Source: CAWIMX01 sp963837345 (lineage in GTDB: Bacteria > Acidobacteriota > Vicinamibacteria > Vicinamibacterales > CAVVIG01). From it: a DNA stretch of 64,000 nt. Numbering within the stretch: position 1 is the stretch's first letter; every line of letters begins with the position of its first letter. The DNA is taken from contig CAWIMX010000001.1 in the NCBI GenBank assembly GCA_963837345.1, forward strand, positions 930,001 to 994,000, written 5' to 3'. Both the position numbers and the translations under genes were made by a program. The notes under the pieces were generated by a model. It made no database searches, was not told the DNA's origin, and was given only the letters and a program-made list of their open reading frames with translations. Positions 1 to 7,093 of this stretch are shown here, in pieces.

Positions 1-536
1 AACTCGATCAGCAAATGGCCGACCTGCTCGCCGCGCATCACGACGCGGTGCAACGGCTGGCCGAGGTCCCTGGACTCGGCGTCGATTCCGCGCAGCAGAT
101 CATCGCGGAGGTCGGCGCGACCGCCGCAACCTTCCCGTCAGCGAAGCGTCTCGCGTCGTGGATGGGCGCCTGTCCCGGCAACGAAGAGAGTGCGGGGGTC
201 AACTACAGTCACCGCTGTCCCAAGGGCAACCAGCACATGCGGCGCGTGCTGAATCAGGCGGCCAACGCCGCGGTGAAAGCGAAGGGCAGCATCTTCGCGA
301 TCGTCTATCGCCGGCTCGTCCCGCGTCTCGGCCACGCTCAAGCCATCGGTGCCATCGCCCATCGGCTCTGTCGTCTGATCTGGAAGATTCTGCACGAGGG
401 CATTCGCTACGAAGAACGCGGCCCGGCGGTCAGCGTGGAGGCGAAGAAGGTGCGGACGCGCAAGATGATTCGCGAATTGCGAACGCTCGGCTATCGCGTC
501 GAACTGCTCCCGGCTCCATCGAGCAACCCGGCATGA
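1..536 (+). CDS. IS110-family transposase, C-terminal part (copy A)
   Basis: Partial coding region whose first full codon is at base 3. It encodes the last 178 residues of the transposase seen complete at 849-2132. It carries the transposase_20 (IS116/IS110/IS902) domain: the PGLG helix-hairpin-helix-like segment, then the SW-x-G-x-CPG motif and the NYSHRCPKGN stretch typical of the family. The N-terminal DEDD catalytic half lies outside the window, so the copy may be intact upstream. The protein would act on its own element ends as a recombinase. Confidence 0.9.
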   Translation, partial: LDQQMADLLAAHHDAVQRLAEVPGLGVDSAQQIIAEVGATAATFPSAKRLASWMGACPGNEESAGVNYSHRCPKGNQHMRRVLNQAANAAVKAKGSIFAIVYRRLVPRLGHAQAIGAIAHRLCRLIWKILHEGIRYEERGPAVSVEAKKVRTRKMIRELRTLGYRVELLPAPSSNPA

Positions 537-559
537 TTCGGGAGAGATTTTCGACCCTG
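1..559 (+). mobile_element. IS110-family element, right-hand part (copy A, truncated by window edge)
   Basis: Bases 1-559 are identical to 1597-2155 of the complete copy downstream, as far as I can compare by eye. The match stops at CGACCCTG, after which the flanks differ (AAAAC here, GTTCG in copy B), so this fixes the right end of the element. Only 23 bases follow the transposase stop. Identity of the two copies implies recent transposition or tandem duplication. The left half lies outside the window. Confidence 0.9.
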
Positions 560-848
560 AAAACACAGGCAAGGTTTGGCTGGGTGTTCGGGACGATTTC
601 CGCAACTGGTTACCGCTGGGCCTGCCGGCCCGCGAAAGGGCATGAAAATCATCGGTTGTGCAGAATGGCCGTGCTGGGAGCGGCGAGGTCGAGATTAGCC
701 ATGGCGCCAGCGAGGCCGAGCAACTGTTTGATCCGGAGCGTGCGTGATTGACCGAATAATTGAGCGTTGCCGTGTTCTTCCGCGGCGATAGCTCGCGACC
801 CTGATTGATGCGACGAGGCACGCTCTCCGCTCCCACGAGGAGAGGCCG
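560..848. other. Non-coding stretch between IS110 copies; candidate left end with guide (bridge) RNA
   Basis: These 289 bases separate the right end of copy A from the start codon of copy B. If the copies are tandem, this is the left end of copy B. In the IS110 group, the IS621 type has a bridge RNA encoded in its left end, and the size fits. The stretch contains GC-rich inverted repeats such as GGGCC-TGCC-GGCCC near 638. An alternative left boundary is at about 796-803, where the terminal core CGACCCTG recurs. In that case the element would be about 1.35 kb and 560-795 is old flanking DNA. A 48-codon open frame on the minus strand ending near 647 resembles nothing I can name. Confidence 0.45.
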
Positions 849-2132
849 ATGTCGTACCGGATCGCGGGGATAGACGTCCACAAGAAGATGCTGGCCGTCG
901 CGGTCGCCGACGTCGAAGTCGACGGCGACTTCCAGTTCGAACGTCAGAAGGTTGGCACCACGCCGATCGAGCTCCGTCGCCTGGCCGACTGGCTGGTCGA
1001 ACACGAGGTCGATGAAGTCGTGATGGAGTCGACCGCGCAGTACTGGCGGCCGGTGTGGGAAGCCCTGGAACAGCATTGGCGCCCCCAGCGCCGTGCGCGC
1101 AAAAGCGCGCCGCCGCTCGCGGGCACGCTCCATCTGGCCCAAGCGCAATCGAATCGGGGTGCCGGCGGACGCAAGCGGGACTTTCCCGATGCGGAGCGGT
1201 TGGTGAAACGTCTCGTCGCGCAGGAACTCACCTTGAGCTTCGTGCCCGACGCCGAGCAACGACTCTGGCGCACCGTGATGCGCCGCAAGTACCAGGTCAC
1301 CCGCAATCGCGTGCAACTCCAGAATCGGCTGGAAGCGCTGCTCGAGGAAGCGCGCATCAAGGTGTCGAGCCTCGTGTCAGATCTGCTCGGCATCAGTGCC
1401 CGCCGCATGCTGCAGGCGCTGGCGGACGGCGAAACGGATCCGGCGGCCCTGGCGACGCTCGCGACCGCGCGCCTGCGTGCCACACCCGAGCAACTGTGCG
1501 ATGCCTTTGAGGCGTGTCCGACGCTGCATCCTGTATACCGCCGGTTGCTAAAGCTCACGCTGGAAGAATTGCGTGTGATCGAGGATCACCTCGGCCAACT
1601 CGATCAGCAAATGGCCGACCTGCTCGCCGCGCATCACGACGCGGTGCAACGGCTGGCCGAGGTCCCTGGACTCGGCGTCGATTCCGCGCAGCAGATCATC
1701 GCGGAGGTCGGCGCGACCGCCGCAACCTTCCCGTCAGCGAAGCGTCTCGCGTCGTGGATGGGCGCCTGTCCCGGCAACGAAGAGAGTGCGGGGGTCAACT
1801 ACAGTCACCGCTGTCCCAAGGGCAACCAGCACATGCGGCGCGTGCTGAATCAGGCGGCCAACGCCGCGGTGAAAGCGAAGGGCAGCATCTTCGCGATCGT
1901 CTATCGCCGGCTCGTCCCGCGTCTCGGCCACGCTCAAGCCATCGGTGCCATCGCCCATCGGCTCTGTCGTCTGATCTGGAAGATTCTGCACGAGGGCATT
2001 CGCTACGAAGAACGCGGCCCGGCGGTCAGCGTGGAGGCGAAGAAGGTGCGGACGCGCAAGATGATTCGCGAATTGCGAACGCTCGGCTATCGCGTCGAAC
2101 TGCTCCCGGCTCCATCGAGCAACCCGGCATGA
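849..2132 (+). CDS. IS110-family transposase, complete
   Basis: A 427-residue DEDD transposase (site-specific recombinase) that moves its element through a circular intermediate. The N-terminal RuvC-like domain shows GIDVHK (Asp at about 8), VVMESTAQYW (Glu at about 59) and RDFPDAERL (acidic pair at about 109-112). A coiled linker spans about 140-270. The C-terminal transposase_20 domain contains PGLG and the CPG serine-recombinase-like segment with NYSHRCPKGN. Length is normal for the family. The start is ATG at 849 with an AGGAGAGG ribosome site eight bases upstream. The C-terminal 178 codons are identical to copy A. No break is visible, so it is probably active. Confidence 0.95.
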   Translation: MSYRIAGIDVHKKMLAVAVADVEVDGDFQFERQKVGTTPIELRRLADWLVEHEVDEVVMESTAQYWRPVWEALEQHWRPQRRARKSAPPLAGTLHLAQAQSNRGAGGRKRDFPDAERLVKRLVAQELTLSFVPDAEQRLWRTVMRRKYQVTRNRVQLQNRLEALLEEARIKVSSLVSDLLGISARRMLQALADGETDPAALATLATARLRATPEQLCDAFEACPTLHPVYRRLLKLTLEELRVIEDHLGQLDQQMADLLAAHHDAVQRLAEVPGLGVDSAQQIIAEVGATAATFPSAKRLASWMGACPGNEESAGVNYSHRCPKGNQHMRRVLNQAANAAVKAKGSIFAIVYRRLVPRLGHAQAIGAIAHRLCRLIWKILHEGIRYEERGPAVSVEAKKVRTRKMIRELRTLGYRVELLPAPSSNPA

Positions 2133-2236
2133 TTCGGGAGAGATTTTCGACCCTGGTTCGTCCAAGGTGCTGCGTAGCGCCAAAGCCGGCCCGCTCAAAC
2201 AAGCTGCGAAACTCGACGGCGGACCGCTCCCGCCGG

Positions 2237-3172
2237 TCACCTCAGAGGTTTTCGAACAGTGACTTCTTCTCCGATATCGATGGCCATCAAATCCTCGCCA
2301 ATCTGCAAAGGGCCTGTGTATGCCTTGCGCGTTGGCACAAGCAAGTCCTGATCGGTGGCCGCAGGCATGCAGATGTGCGAATAGACGGCGAGCTTCGGCT
2401 TCGTTCGGGTAAAGACGCGACCCGCTTGCTCCGCAGTTGTGTGGTAGTCGATGATGCTCTTGGCGCGTTCTGGAGGAACGCCGGCGCGTTGCAGCGTCTC
2501 TGGGACAAACACTTCGTGAACCAGCACGTCGACGCCCTCCGCGTGTTGAATGAGGTTCTCTGAAACGCGCGTGTCGCCGGACAACACGACGGAGTGTCCC
2601 GCGTAGTCGATTCGATATCCGAATGCGGGTTTGACCGGCGCGTGGTCAACCTCGAACGCCGTAACCCGCACGCCATCTCGCTGATACACAACTCCTTCGC
2701 GCACGTCATCGACGCGGAGACTGACCCCATCAGGCGTCGCGCCGTCGTTCTCAATGCGAACACCGATGTCGTACTTGTACGCCTGTTGAAGGTGAGACAT
2801 CATGTCGACGGTGCCGGTCGGCCCCCACACCTGAAGCGGCACAGTGCGGCCCGGCGCAATCAGCCAACCCGTCAACCACAGATCGGGAAAGCCGACCACG
2901 TGATCGGAGTGCAGGTGAGTGAGAAAGACACCCTGAATAGCCTGCCAGGGGATGTTGAGCTGCACGAGACGCTGCAAAACACCGCGCCCCGCATCGAACA
3001 GAAGCTTCTGCCCTCCCGCCTCCACCAGGGTGCTTGGCCCGAAGCGATTCATCACCGCCGGTGGACAACCGGTGCCGAGGAGCGTCACCGTCAGCTGCTG
3101 TCCCTGCACTGCGGCGGGGACGACAACACTCAGGGAGAGAATCAGACAGAAAAGGCGCAGCAAGCTGGTCAT
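2237..3172 (-). CDS. Exported metallo-beta-lactamase-fold hydrolase (RNase Z/ElaC-like fold)
   Basis: A 311-residue protein. An N-terminal signal peptide of about 24 residues ending at VQGQ implies export. The MBL fold follows: LLGTGCPP near 31-38, the zinc motif THLHSDH near 85-91, VVLSGDTR near 195-202 (metal Asp), and a late YSHI near 263-266. This arrangement is closest to the RNase Z/arylsulfatase-like MBL proteins that act on small molecules outside the cytoplasm. A role in tRNA processing is unlikely given the signal peptide. The substrate cannot be told. It ends 82 bases from the IS110 right end, so its downstream neighbour has been replaced by the insertion. Confidence 0.85.
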   Translation of the reverse strand: MTSLLRLFCLILSLSVVVPAAVQGQQLTVTLLGTGCPPAVMNRFGPSTLVEAGGQKLLFDAGRGVLQRLVQLNIPWQAIQGVFLTHLHSDHVVGFPDLWLTGWLIAPGRTVPLQVWGPTGTVDMMSHLQQAYKYDIGVRIENDGATPDGVSLRVDDVREGVVYQRDGVRVTAFEVDHAPVKPAFGYRIDYAGHSVVLSGDTRVSENLIQHAEGVDVLVHEVFVPETLQRAGVPPERAKSIIDYHTTAEQAGRVFTRTKPKLAVYSHICMPAATDQDLLVPTRKAYTGPLQIGEDLMAIDIGEEVTVRKPLR

Positions 3173-3754
3173 TGCTCCTCCCTCTCATTCTGCCGCGGCC
3201 CGGCCAGGACTAACGCGCCGCACATCACGAGCGTAGCGATCCGTCGCGAAGCCATGCCGGCGATCATGCGCCAATTGCGTGAGCCGCGCTAGCAGGCCGT
3301 CCCCAAAACTCGCGGCAATGACTCAGCGGGATTCGAACTGACGTTGAGCGAGGGAAGCCCTTCGCGGGTTTGAGGTTACGGACTGCAGCACCGCTTTCGA
3401 CTCTTTGCGGCGCGCCAAAGACGATGTTCGAAAAAGCTGTAATTGCCTGCGGCGCGTCAATTTGTGGTCGGAAACCCTAGTTGGCTGGGAGGCAGGGCGT
3501 CACGCCACCGTCTTTCGCCGTTTGGCGCTGGCTGGTCGCCAGTCGCTAACGCTTGCTGTTTCTGCGAGTTGCCGCCACAGCCCTTTTGCGCCGAGCTTCC
3601 AGCCATTGCCGGCGTTTGCCGGCTGTTCCGTCGCAATGGCACTCAGAGTGACACTCAACGCGAGGAACTTTTTGAGCGCTCACCTGAAGGTCGACGTCGA
3701 CGAGATCAGGTCGTCTGGGGCGCGCCCAGACGAACAGCGCGGTAGAATAGGCGC
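3173..3754. other. Gene-free stretch with a tRNA-Gln 3'-end copy
   Basis: I find no convincing gene here; the short open frames on both strands lack ribosome sites and family resemblance. It contains a 17-bp copy of the tRNA-Gln 3' end at 3481-3497. An isolated T-loop-like string, GGGATTCGAAC, lies at 3328-3338 but cannot be folded into a tRNA. The stretch is probably residue of past integrations between the hydrolase gene and the toxin-antitoxin pair. Confidence 0.5.
3481..3497 (-). repeat. Distal att-like copy of tRNA-Gln 3' end
   Basis: Exact 17-base direct repeat of 4887-4903, including the complement of the CCA tail. Flanking bases differ on both sides (CGTC here, ATTC in the tRNA). Confidence 0.6.
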
Positions 3755-3970
3755 ATGCAGATCGCCTCAGGCAAGGTGGTTCACGGACGTGTCGAGCTCG
3801 ACGCGGAACTCCCTGAGGGCACATCGGTGACCGTCATCGCACCCGACGATGACACTTACGAAGCCGATGCCGCGACCGAGAAGATGCTCCTCGACGCGAT
3901 CGCTCAGTGTGAACGTGGGCAAACCGTTCCGCTGAACCAGGTGCTCTCCGACCTTCGCGCCAGAGAGTGA
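3755..3970 (+). CDS. Putative antitoxin of a ParE-type pair
   Basis: A 71-residue acidic protein. The N-terminal 30 residues (GKVVHGRVELDAELPEGTSV) read like the short beta-strand start found in many small antitoxins. A helical C-terminus rich in acidic residues would wrap the toxin. The stop overlaps the start of the ParE-like gene by four bases (GTGA-type overlap), the usual order of antitoxin then toxin. Expected role: neutralise the partner and repress the shared promoter. It is identified mainly by its position before a toxin. No ribbon-helix-helix motif is obvious. Confidence 0.65.
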   Translation: MQIASGKVVHGRVELDAELPEGTSVTVIAPDDDTYEADAATEKMLLDAIAQCERGQTVPLNQVLSDLRARE

Positions 3971-4281
3971 CCGATCGACTCCCGATCGTCGTCAGCGCGC
4001 TGGCTGCGGAACAGATTCGCGCGGCGGCTGACTGGTGGCAAGTCAATCGGTCGAAGGCGCCCGATGCGTTCCGTGAAGACCTCGCACGCGCGACATCGCT
4101 GCTCGCGATCCAACCCGACCTCGGAACTCGCGCTCGAAACGCCGCGCTCGGAGGCGTTCGTCGCCTCCACTTGGCCCGCCTTCGATACGACCTGTACTAT
4201 CGTGTGGTTGATGGGCCGCCGCGACAACTGGAGGTCCTCGCCTTCTGGCACTCGAGCCGAGGCGCCATCCCTCCCGTCTGA
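3967..4281 (+). CDS. ParE/RelE-superfamily toxin-like protein
   Basis: A 104-residue basic protein starting at GTG within the end of the antitoxin gene. It follows the ParE/RelE plan: two N-terminal helices (AAEQIRAAADWWQVNR, then PDAFREDLARATSLL), a P-x-LG turn (QPDLGTRAR), then three beta strands including VRRLHLARLRYDLYYRV and LEVLAFWHSSRG. The LYYRV and late W-H segments are characteristic of ParE-type plasmid stabilisation toxins. Such proteins poison DNA gyrase (ParE) or cleave mRNA on ribosomes (RelE). Sequence alone does not decide which. Confidence 0.8.
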   Translation: MTDRLPIVVSALAAEQIRAAADWWQVNRSKAPDAFREDLARATSLLAIQPDLGTRARNAALGGVRRLHLARLRYDLYYRVVDGPPRQLEVLAFWHSSRGAIPPV

Positions 4282-4293
4282 GTTCGATGTCAC

Positions 4294-4701
4294 ATGGGGA
4301 GACCGACGGCTGTGACCCAAACGAAGCACCGCGCGGTCTCGCCAGATTCAGCGTCGGTCCGCGAACACGTTGATCGCTGGGCCGTGACTTGGCTCAAGAC
4401 GTTCACGGAACTGCTGCGGCTGCGCGCCCTTAATCCCGGTCCCTTCAACTATCCGTTGGCCGTGTTCTCGGAGTGGCGAGGCAGCGCGTTCTATCTGTGC
4501 GTTCGCTACCGTGGACGGAGCCGGCGCCCGGCGGACGACTTCGTCGTTCGCCACACCCGGTTGACGCCGACCGGATTCGGCAGGTTCGACCTCGCGTATT
4601 TCAGGCACACAAGAAGATGGTGCACCGTGTACCGAGGACTGAGAGCCACTGAGTGCTTCAAAGAGATCGAAAACAACGAAGTCTTCTGGCCGACAACCTG
4701 A
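4294..4701 (+). CDS. Uncharacterised protein, cargo of the tRNA-Gln element
   Basis: A 135-residue soluble protein I cannot name. It is rich in aromatic and basic residues: RWAVTWLKTF, an FNYP segment, AFYLCVRYRGRSRRP, a predicted beta strand FVVRHTRLTPTGFGRFDLAYF, and a C-terminal RRWCTVYRGLRATECFKEIE. The regular beta-alpha pattern and the absence of stops argue for a real gene. It follows the toxin by 12 bases. The ATG at 4294 has no clear ribosome site; GTG at 4312 is an alternative. Confidence 0.55.
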   Translation: MGRPTAVTQTKHRAVSPDSASVREHVDRWAVTWLKTFTELLRLRALNPGPFNYPLAVFSEWRGSAFYLCVRYRGRSRRPADDFVVRHTRLTPTGFGRFDLAYFRHTRRWCTVYRGLRATECFKEIENNEVFWPTT

Positions 4702-4886
4702 CCCGACCGGACTTTCGGATTCAGTCGTTTCCAGCCTCCCGCTGGCGGGATGCCACTTGAAATGTCACGCGCGACTCGCGGGCAGTGAAAGAAGCGTTCG
4801 CAGCCCACCATCTGGCATTTCCGCGAACGGACGCAAGAGGACGCAAAGAGAGGAAGAAGGACGACAAAGAACGAAGAGGGTGAAAA

Positions 4887-4903
4887 TTGGCTGGGAGGCA
4901 GGG
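4887..4903 (-). repeat. Proximal att-like repeat within the tRNA-Gln 3' end
   Basis: TTGGCTGGGAGGCAGGG. On the minus strand it covers part of the T-stem, the acceptor strand, discriminator and CCA of tRNA-Gln, and it matches 3481-3497 exactly. Confidence 0.6.
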
Positions 4904-4961
4904 ATTCGAACCCCGATACCGTGGTCCAGAGCCACGTGTCCTACCGTTGGACGACCTCCCA
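4888..4961 (-). tRNA. tRNA-Gln (anticodon CTG), CCA encoded
   Basis: On the minus strand the acceptor TGGGAGG pairs with CCTCCCA. The D-arm contains CCAACGGTAGG, the anticodon arm GTGGC-TCTGGA-CCAC gives anticodon CTG (loop CTCTGGA), and the T-arm has GGGTTCGAATCCC. The body is 71 bases (4891-4961) with discriminator G; CCA is encoded at 4888-4890. It reads CAG codons. It serves as the attachment site of the small element next to it. Confidence 0.97.
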
Positions 4962-5001
4962 AGACCCCGGCAGCGGAAAACGGCTGGAACGGGAAACCAT
5001 G

Positions 5002-5030
5002 ATTATATCGGGCGGAAATAACCCGGGCAA
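5002..5030 (-). promoter_or_regulatory. tRNA-Gln promoter
   Basis: On the minus strand a perfect -10 TATAAT (5007 to 5002) lies 40 bases before the tRNA 5' end. A TTGCCC -35 (5030 to 5025) sits at an exact 17-base spacing. Confidence 0.7.
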
Positions 5031-5045
5031 GCGCACCTGCCCGGG
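5022..5045 (-). terminator. Possible terminator hairpin after the KGG-protein gene
   Basis: Perfect 7-bp stem CCCGGGC/GCCCGGG with a 10-base loop. On the minus strand it is followed by TTATTT. It lies about 100 bases past the KGG-protein stop and overlaps the -35 of the tRNA-Gln promoter. The T tract is weak. Confidence 0.35.
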
Positions 5046-5142
5046 CCCTGGGGGAGTGGTGGCGGGCAATGGCGGCGGACGCGACCGTCCGCACGGTGGG
5101 AGCGGAGTCGAAGGCGGACCGCCGGCCCGCCCTCCGAAAATG

Positions 5143-5397
5143 CTACGGGTGCTGCGTCGGGTTGGCGCCCGGCATGGTCTCGCCCGGCATCATGCCCGGC
5201 GTCCACGGCTGCGGCTTGTGTTCGTCGCGCTTCGCGCGCTGGCTCGCCATGCCGCCCTTGCGGCCGGCTTCCCGCGCCTCGTCCTTCGTCCACTCGTGCG
5301 CGCGGCCCTTCTGGTGCGCGGCCTTGCCGCCCTTGCTGGCAATTTCGCGCTGCTTGTCGCGATTCATCGATGCAAAGCCTCGATCGTGAGTTGACAC
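5143..5397 (-). CDS. KGG-motif stress-induced protein (GsiB/Con-10-like)
   Basis: A small hydrophilic protein of 84 residues with two KGG repeats: IASKGGKAAHQKGRAHEW and AREAGRKGGMASQRAKR. A Pro/Met/Gly-rich tail follows. The repeats define the general-stress KGG family, believed to protect the cell during desiccation or starvation. I chose GTG at 5397 because GGAGG stands five bases upstream (5403-5407). ATG at 5367 is an internal alternative. The longer open frame upstream is not supported by a ribosome site. Confidence 0.8.
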   Translation of the reverse strand: MSTHDRGFASMNRDKQREIASKGGKAAHQKGRAHEWTKDEAREAGRKGGMASQRAKRDEHKPQPWTPGMMPGETMPGANPTQHP

Positions 5398-5570
5398 GGC
5401 ATCCTCCTTCATCCCGCTGATCTCGTTCCGACGAGGAGGGGTCGTAGCAACGGATGTGCCGCAGCCGGCAGGACGTACGCCGCGTGAGATCAACAAGTTA
5501 CGGCGACGCGAGCGGGAAGATTTTTCAGCCCTTCGATTCGCTGCGCAAATTGACCGGGTAAGTTCTGCCG

Positions 5571-7049
5571 TTATCCCCGTTTTGACCGGATGAGCCTGAC
5601 CGCCGCCTGCAGCCGATGCCGCACCCCATGACGGCCGACGAGCGCCAGCACGTCGAACAATCCTGGGCTCACCGCGCGACCGGTCACCGCTACGCGTGTC
5701 GCATGGATCAGCGCGCCGGGTTTCACGCCCCGCTCGTCCGCCAGCGCGCGCAGCGCCGCTTCGGTCGACGCGGCGTCGAATTCCCCGAGCCCCGCCAATC
5801 GCTCCTCCAGCACGGACAGATGATCCTCCATCCCCGCAAGGAGATACTTCGCCACCGCCTCTCCGTCGTACTCAAGCGCCGCCATCGGACGGGCGAAGAA
5901 GAATCGTCCCTGCTCGACGAAGTCGCTGAGCCGCTTCGCCCGCGGTCGCAGCAGCTCGAGAACTGCCAGGAACCACGCGTGACGGTCTCCGACGAACTCG
6001 TCCTGCCACAAGCCCGCGGCCTCGAGCAGCGGCCTCACCCGCTGCGCCAGATCGCTCGGCGCCAGCCGGAGGATGTGCTGCTGGTCGAACCAGTCCAGCT
6101 TTTCCTGATTGAACACGGCGCTGCCCCCGCTGATCCCGTCGAGGGAGAACGCCGCCACCAGCTCGTCGCGGGAAAACAGCTCCTGGTCGCCGCTGCCGGG
6201 CGACCAGCCGAGCAGCGCCAGAAAATTGACCATCGCCTCCGGCAAATAGCCCTGCGCCGCATACTCCCCCACCGCGGTCGCTCCGTGCCGCTTGCTCAGG
6301 CGCTTCTTGTCGGGTCCCAGAATGAGCGGTACGTGCGCGAACGCCGGCACGGGCGCACCGAGCGCCTGGAACAGCAGGATGTGCTTGGGCGTGTTCGACA
6401 CGTGATCGTCGCCGCGCACGACGTGGGTGATCGCCATGTCGAGATCGTCGCAGACGACCGAGAGGTGGTACGTCGGATGCCCGTCGGACCGGACGATGAC
6501 GAAATCTTCGATGAGCGCGGCATCGAACGCGATCGGCCCGTGCACCAGATCGTCGAATCGCGCCGACACGCCGCCGGGGACGCGGAATCGAATCGCCCGC
6601 GGTCGGCCCTCCCGCTCGCGCGCGGCGATCTCCTTCGGCGACAGGCCGGCACACAGGCGGTCGTACTGCCAGCCGCCGCCCGCCTGCTCGGCCGCCTCGC
6701 GCCGCGCCTTCAGCTCGTCGGGCGTGCAGTAACAATAGTACGCGCGTCCTTCCTCCACGAGCCGCGCCGCCGCCGCGCGGTGCCGGTCGAACCGCCCGGA
6801 CTGAAAGTACGGCGCGTTGGGCCCGCCGATGAGCGGGCCTTCGTCCCACTCCAGGCCGAGCCAGCGCAGCCCGTCGAGAATGCCGTCCACCATCTCGGCC
6901 GACGATCGCTCGGCGTCGGTGTCTTCGATGCGAAGGATGAACGCGCCGCCGTGCCTCCTGGCGAACAGCCAGTTGAAGAGCGCCGTGCGCGCCCCCCCGA
7001 CGTGCAGATACCCGGTGGGAGAGGGAGCGAAGCGGACGCGAGGCACCAT
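5571..7049 (-). CDS. gltX: Glutamyl-tRNA synthetase
   Basis: A 492-residue class Ic synthetase that charges tRNA-Glu with glutamate using ATP in the cytoplasm. The HIGH-type motif appears as SPTGYLHVGGARTALFNW near residues 8-25 and the KMSKS-type motif as KKRLSKRHG near 245-253. The catalytic Rossmann fold is complete, with IEDTDAERS near 44-52. The C-terminal anticodon-binding helices are present. Length is normal for a discriminating or non-discriminating bacterial GluRS; I cannot tell which. The start is ATG at 7049. A much longer open frame reads through from upstream, but it is the antisense shadow of the neighbouring permease. Confidence 0.97.
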   Translation of the reverse strand: MVPRVRFAPSPTGYLHVGGARTALFNWLFARRHGGAFILRIEDTDAERSSAEMVDGILDGLRWLGLEWDEGPLIGGPNAPYFQSGRFDRHRAAAARLVEEGRAYYCYCTPDELKARREAAEQAGGGWQYDRLCAGLSPKEIAAREREGRPRAIRFRVPGGVSARFDDLVHGPIAFDAALIEDFVIVRSDGHPTYHLSVVCDDLDMAITHVVRGDDHVSNTPKHILLFQALGAPVPAFAHVPLILGPDKKRLSKRHGATAVGEYAAQGYLPEAMVNFLALLGWSPGSGDQELFSRDELVAAFSLDGISGGSAVFNQEKLDWFDQQHILRLAPSDLAQRVRPLLEAAGLWQDEFVGDRHAWFLAVLELLRPRAKRLSDFVEQGRFFFARPMAALEYDGEAVAKYLLAGMEDHLSVLEERLAGLGEFDAASTEAALRALADERGVKPGALIHATRVAVTGRAVSPGLFDVLALVGRHGVRHRLQAAVRLIRSKRG

Positions 7050-7093
7050 CACGTCATTGTATGGGTGCCGAAGGGTCCCGGAGGTGCCTTCTC

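Larger units (their letters stand above)
560..2155 (+). mobile_element. IS110-family element, copy B (left boundary uncertain: 560 or about 804)
   Basis: The right end is fixed at 2155 by comparison with copy A. No terminal inverted repeats are evident, as usual for IS110. The octamer CGACCCTG is present at the right end of both copies and also at 796-803. It therefore marks either the junction of tandem copies (at 559/560) or a short left end (at 803/804). The element carries one gene, the DEDD transposase. Confidence 0.75.
3481..4903. mobile_element. Small integrated element at the 3' end of tRNA-Gln (putative)
   Basis: The 17-mer TTGGCTGGGAGGCAGGG occurs at 3481-3497 and again at 4887-4903. 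At 4887-4903 it is the complement of the acceptor 3' strand plus CCA of tRNA-Gln. The 1.4 kb between them lies on the 3' side of the tRNA, as expected for integration by a tyrosine recombinase at a tRNA 3' end. Cargo is an antitoxin/ParE-like pair and one unknown gene. No integrase is left inside, so the element would be a remnant or depend on another element. The boundary call is inference from the repeat alone. Confidence 0.55.

Noticed and set aside
138..1316. Long minus-strand open frame over the IS110 copies
   Set aside because: Antisense shadow of the transposase; GC-rich third positions keep the opposite frame open.
3328..3338. T-loop-like string GGGATTCGAAC suggesting a tRNA remnant
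   Set aside because: The T-stem and acceptor do not pair, and no D or anticodon arm is found; not supported.
3300..3754. Possible integron attC sites
   Set aside because: GTTRRRY-like strings occur but lack paired simple sites and a foldable imperfect repeat.
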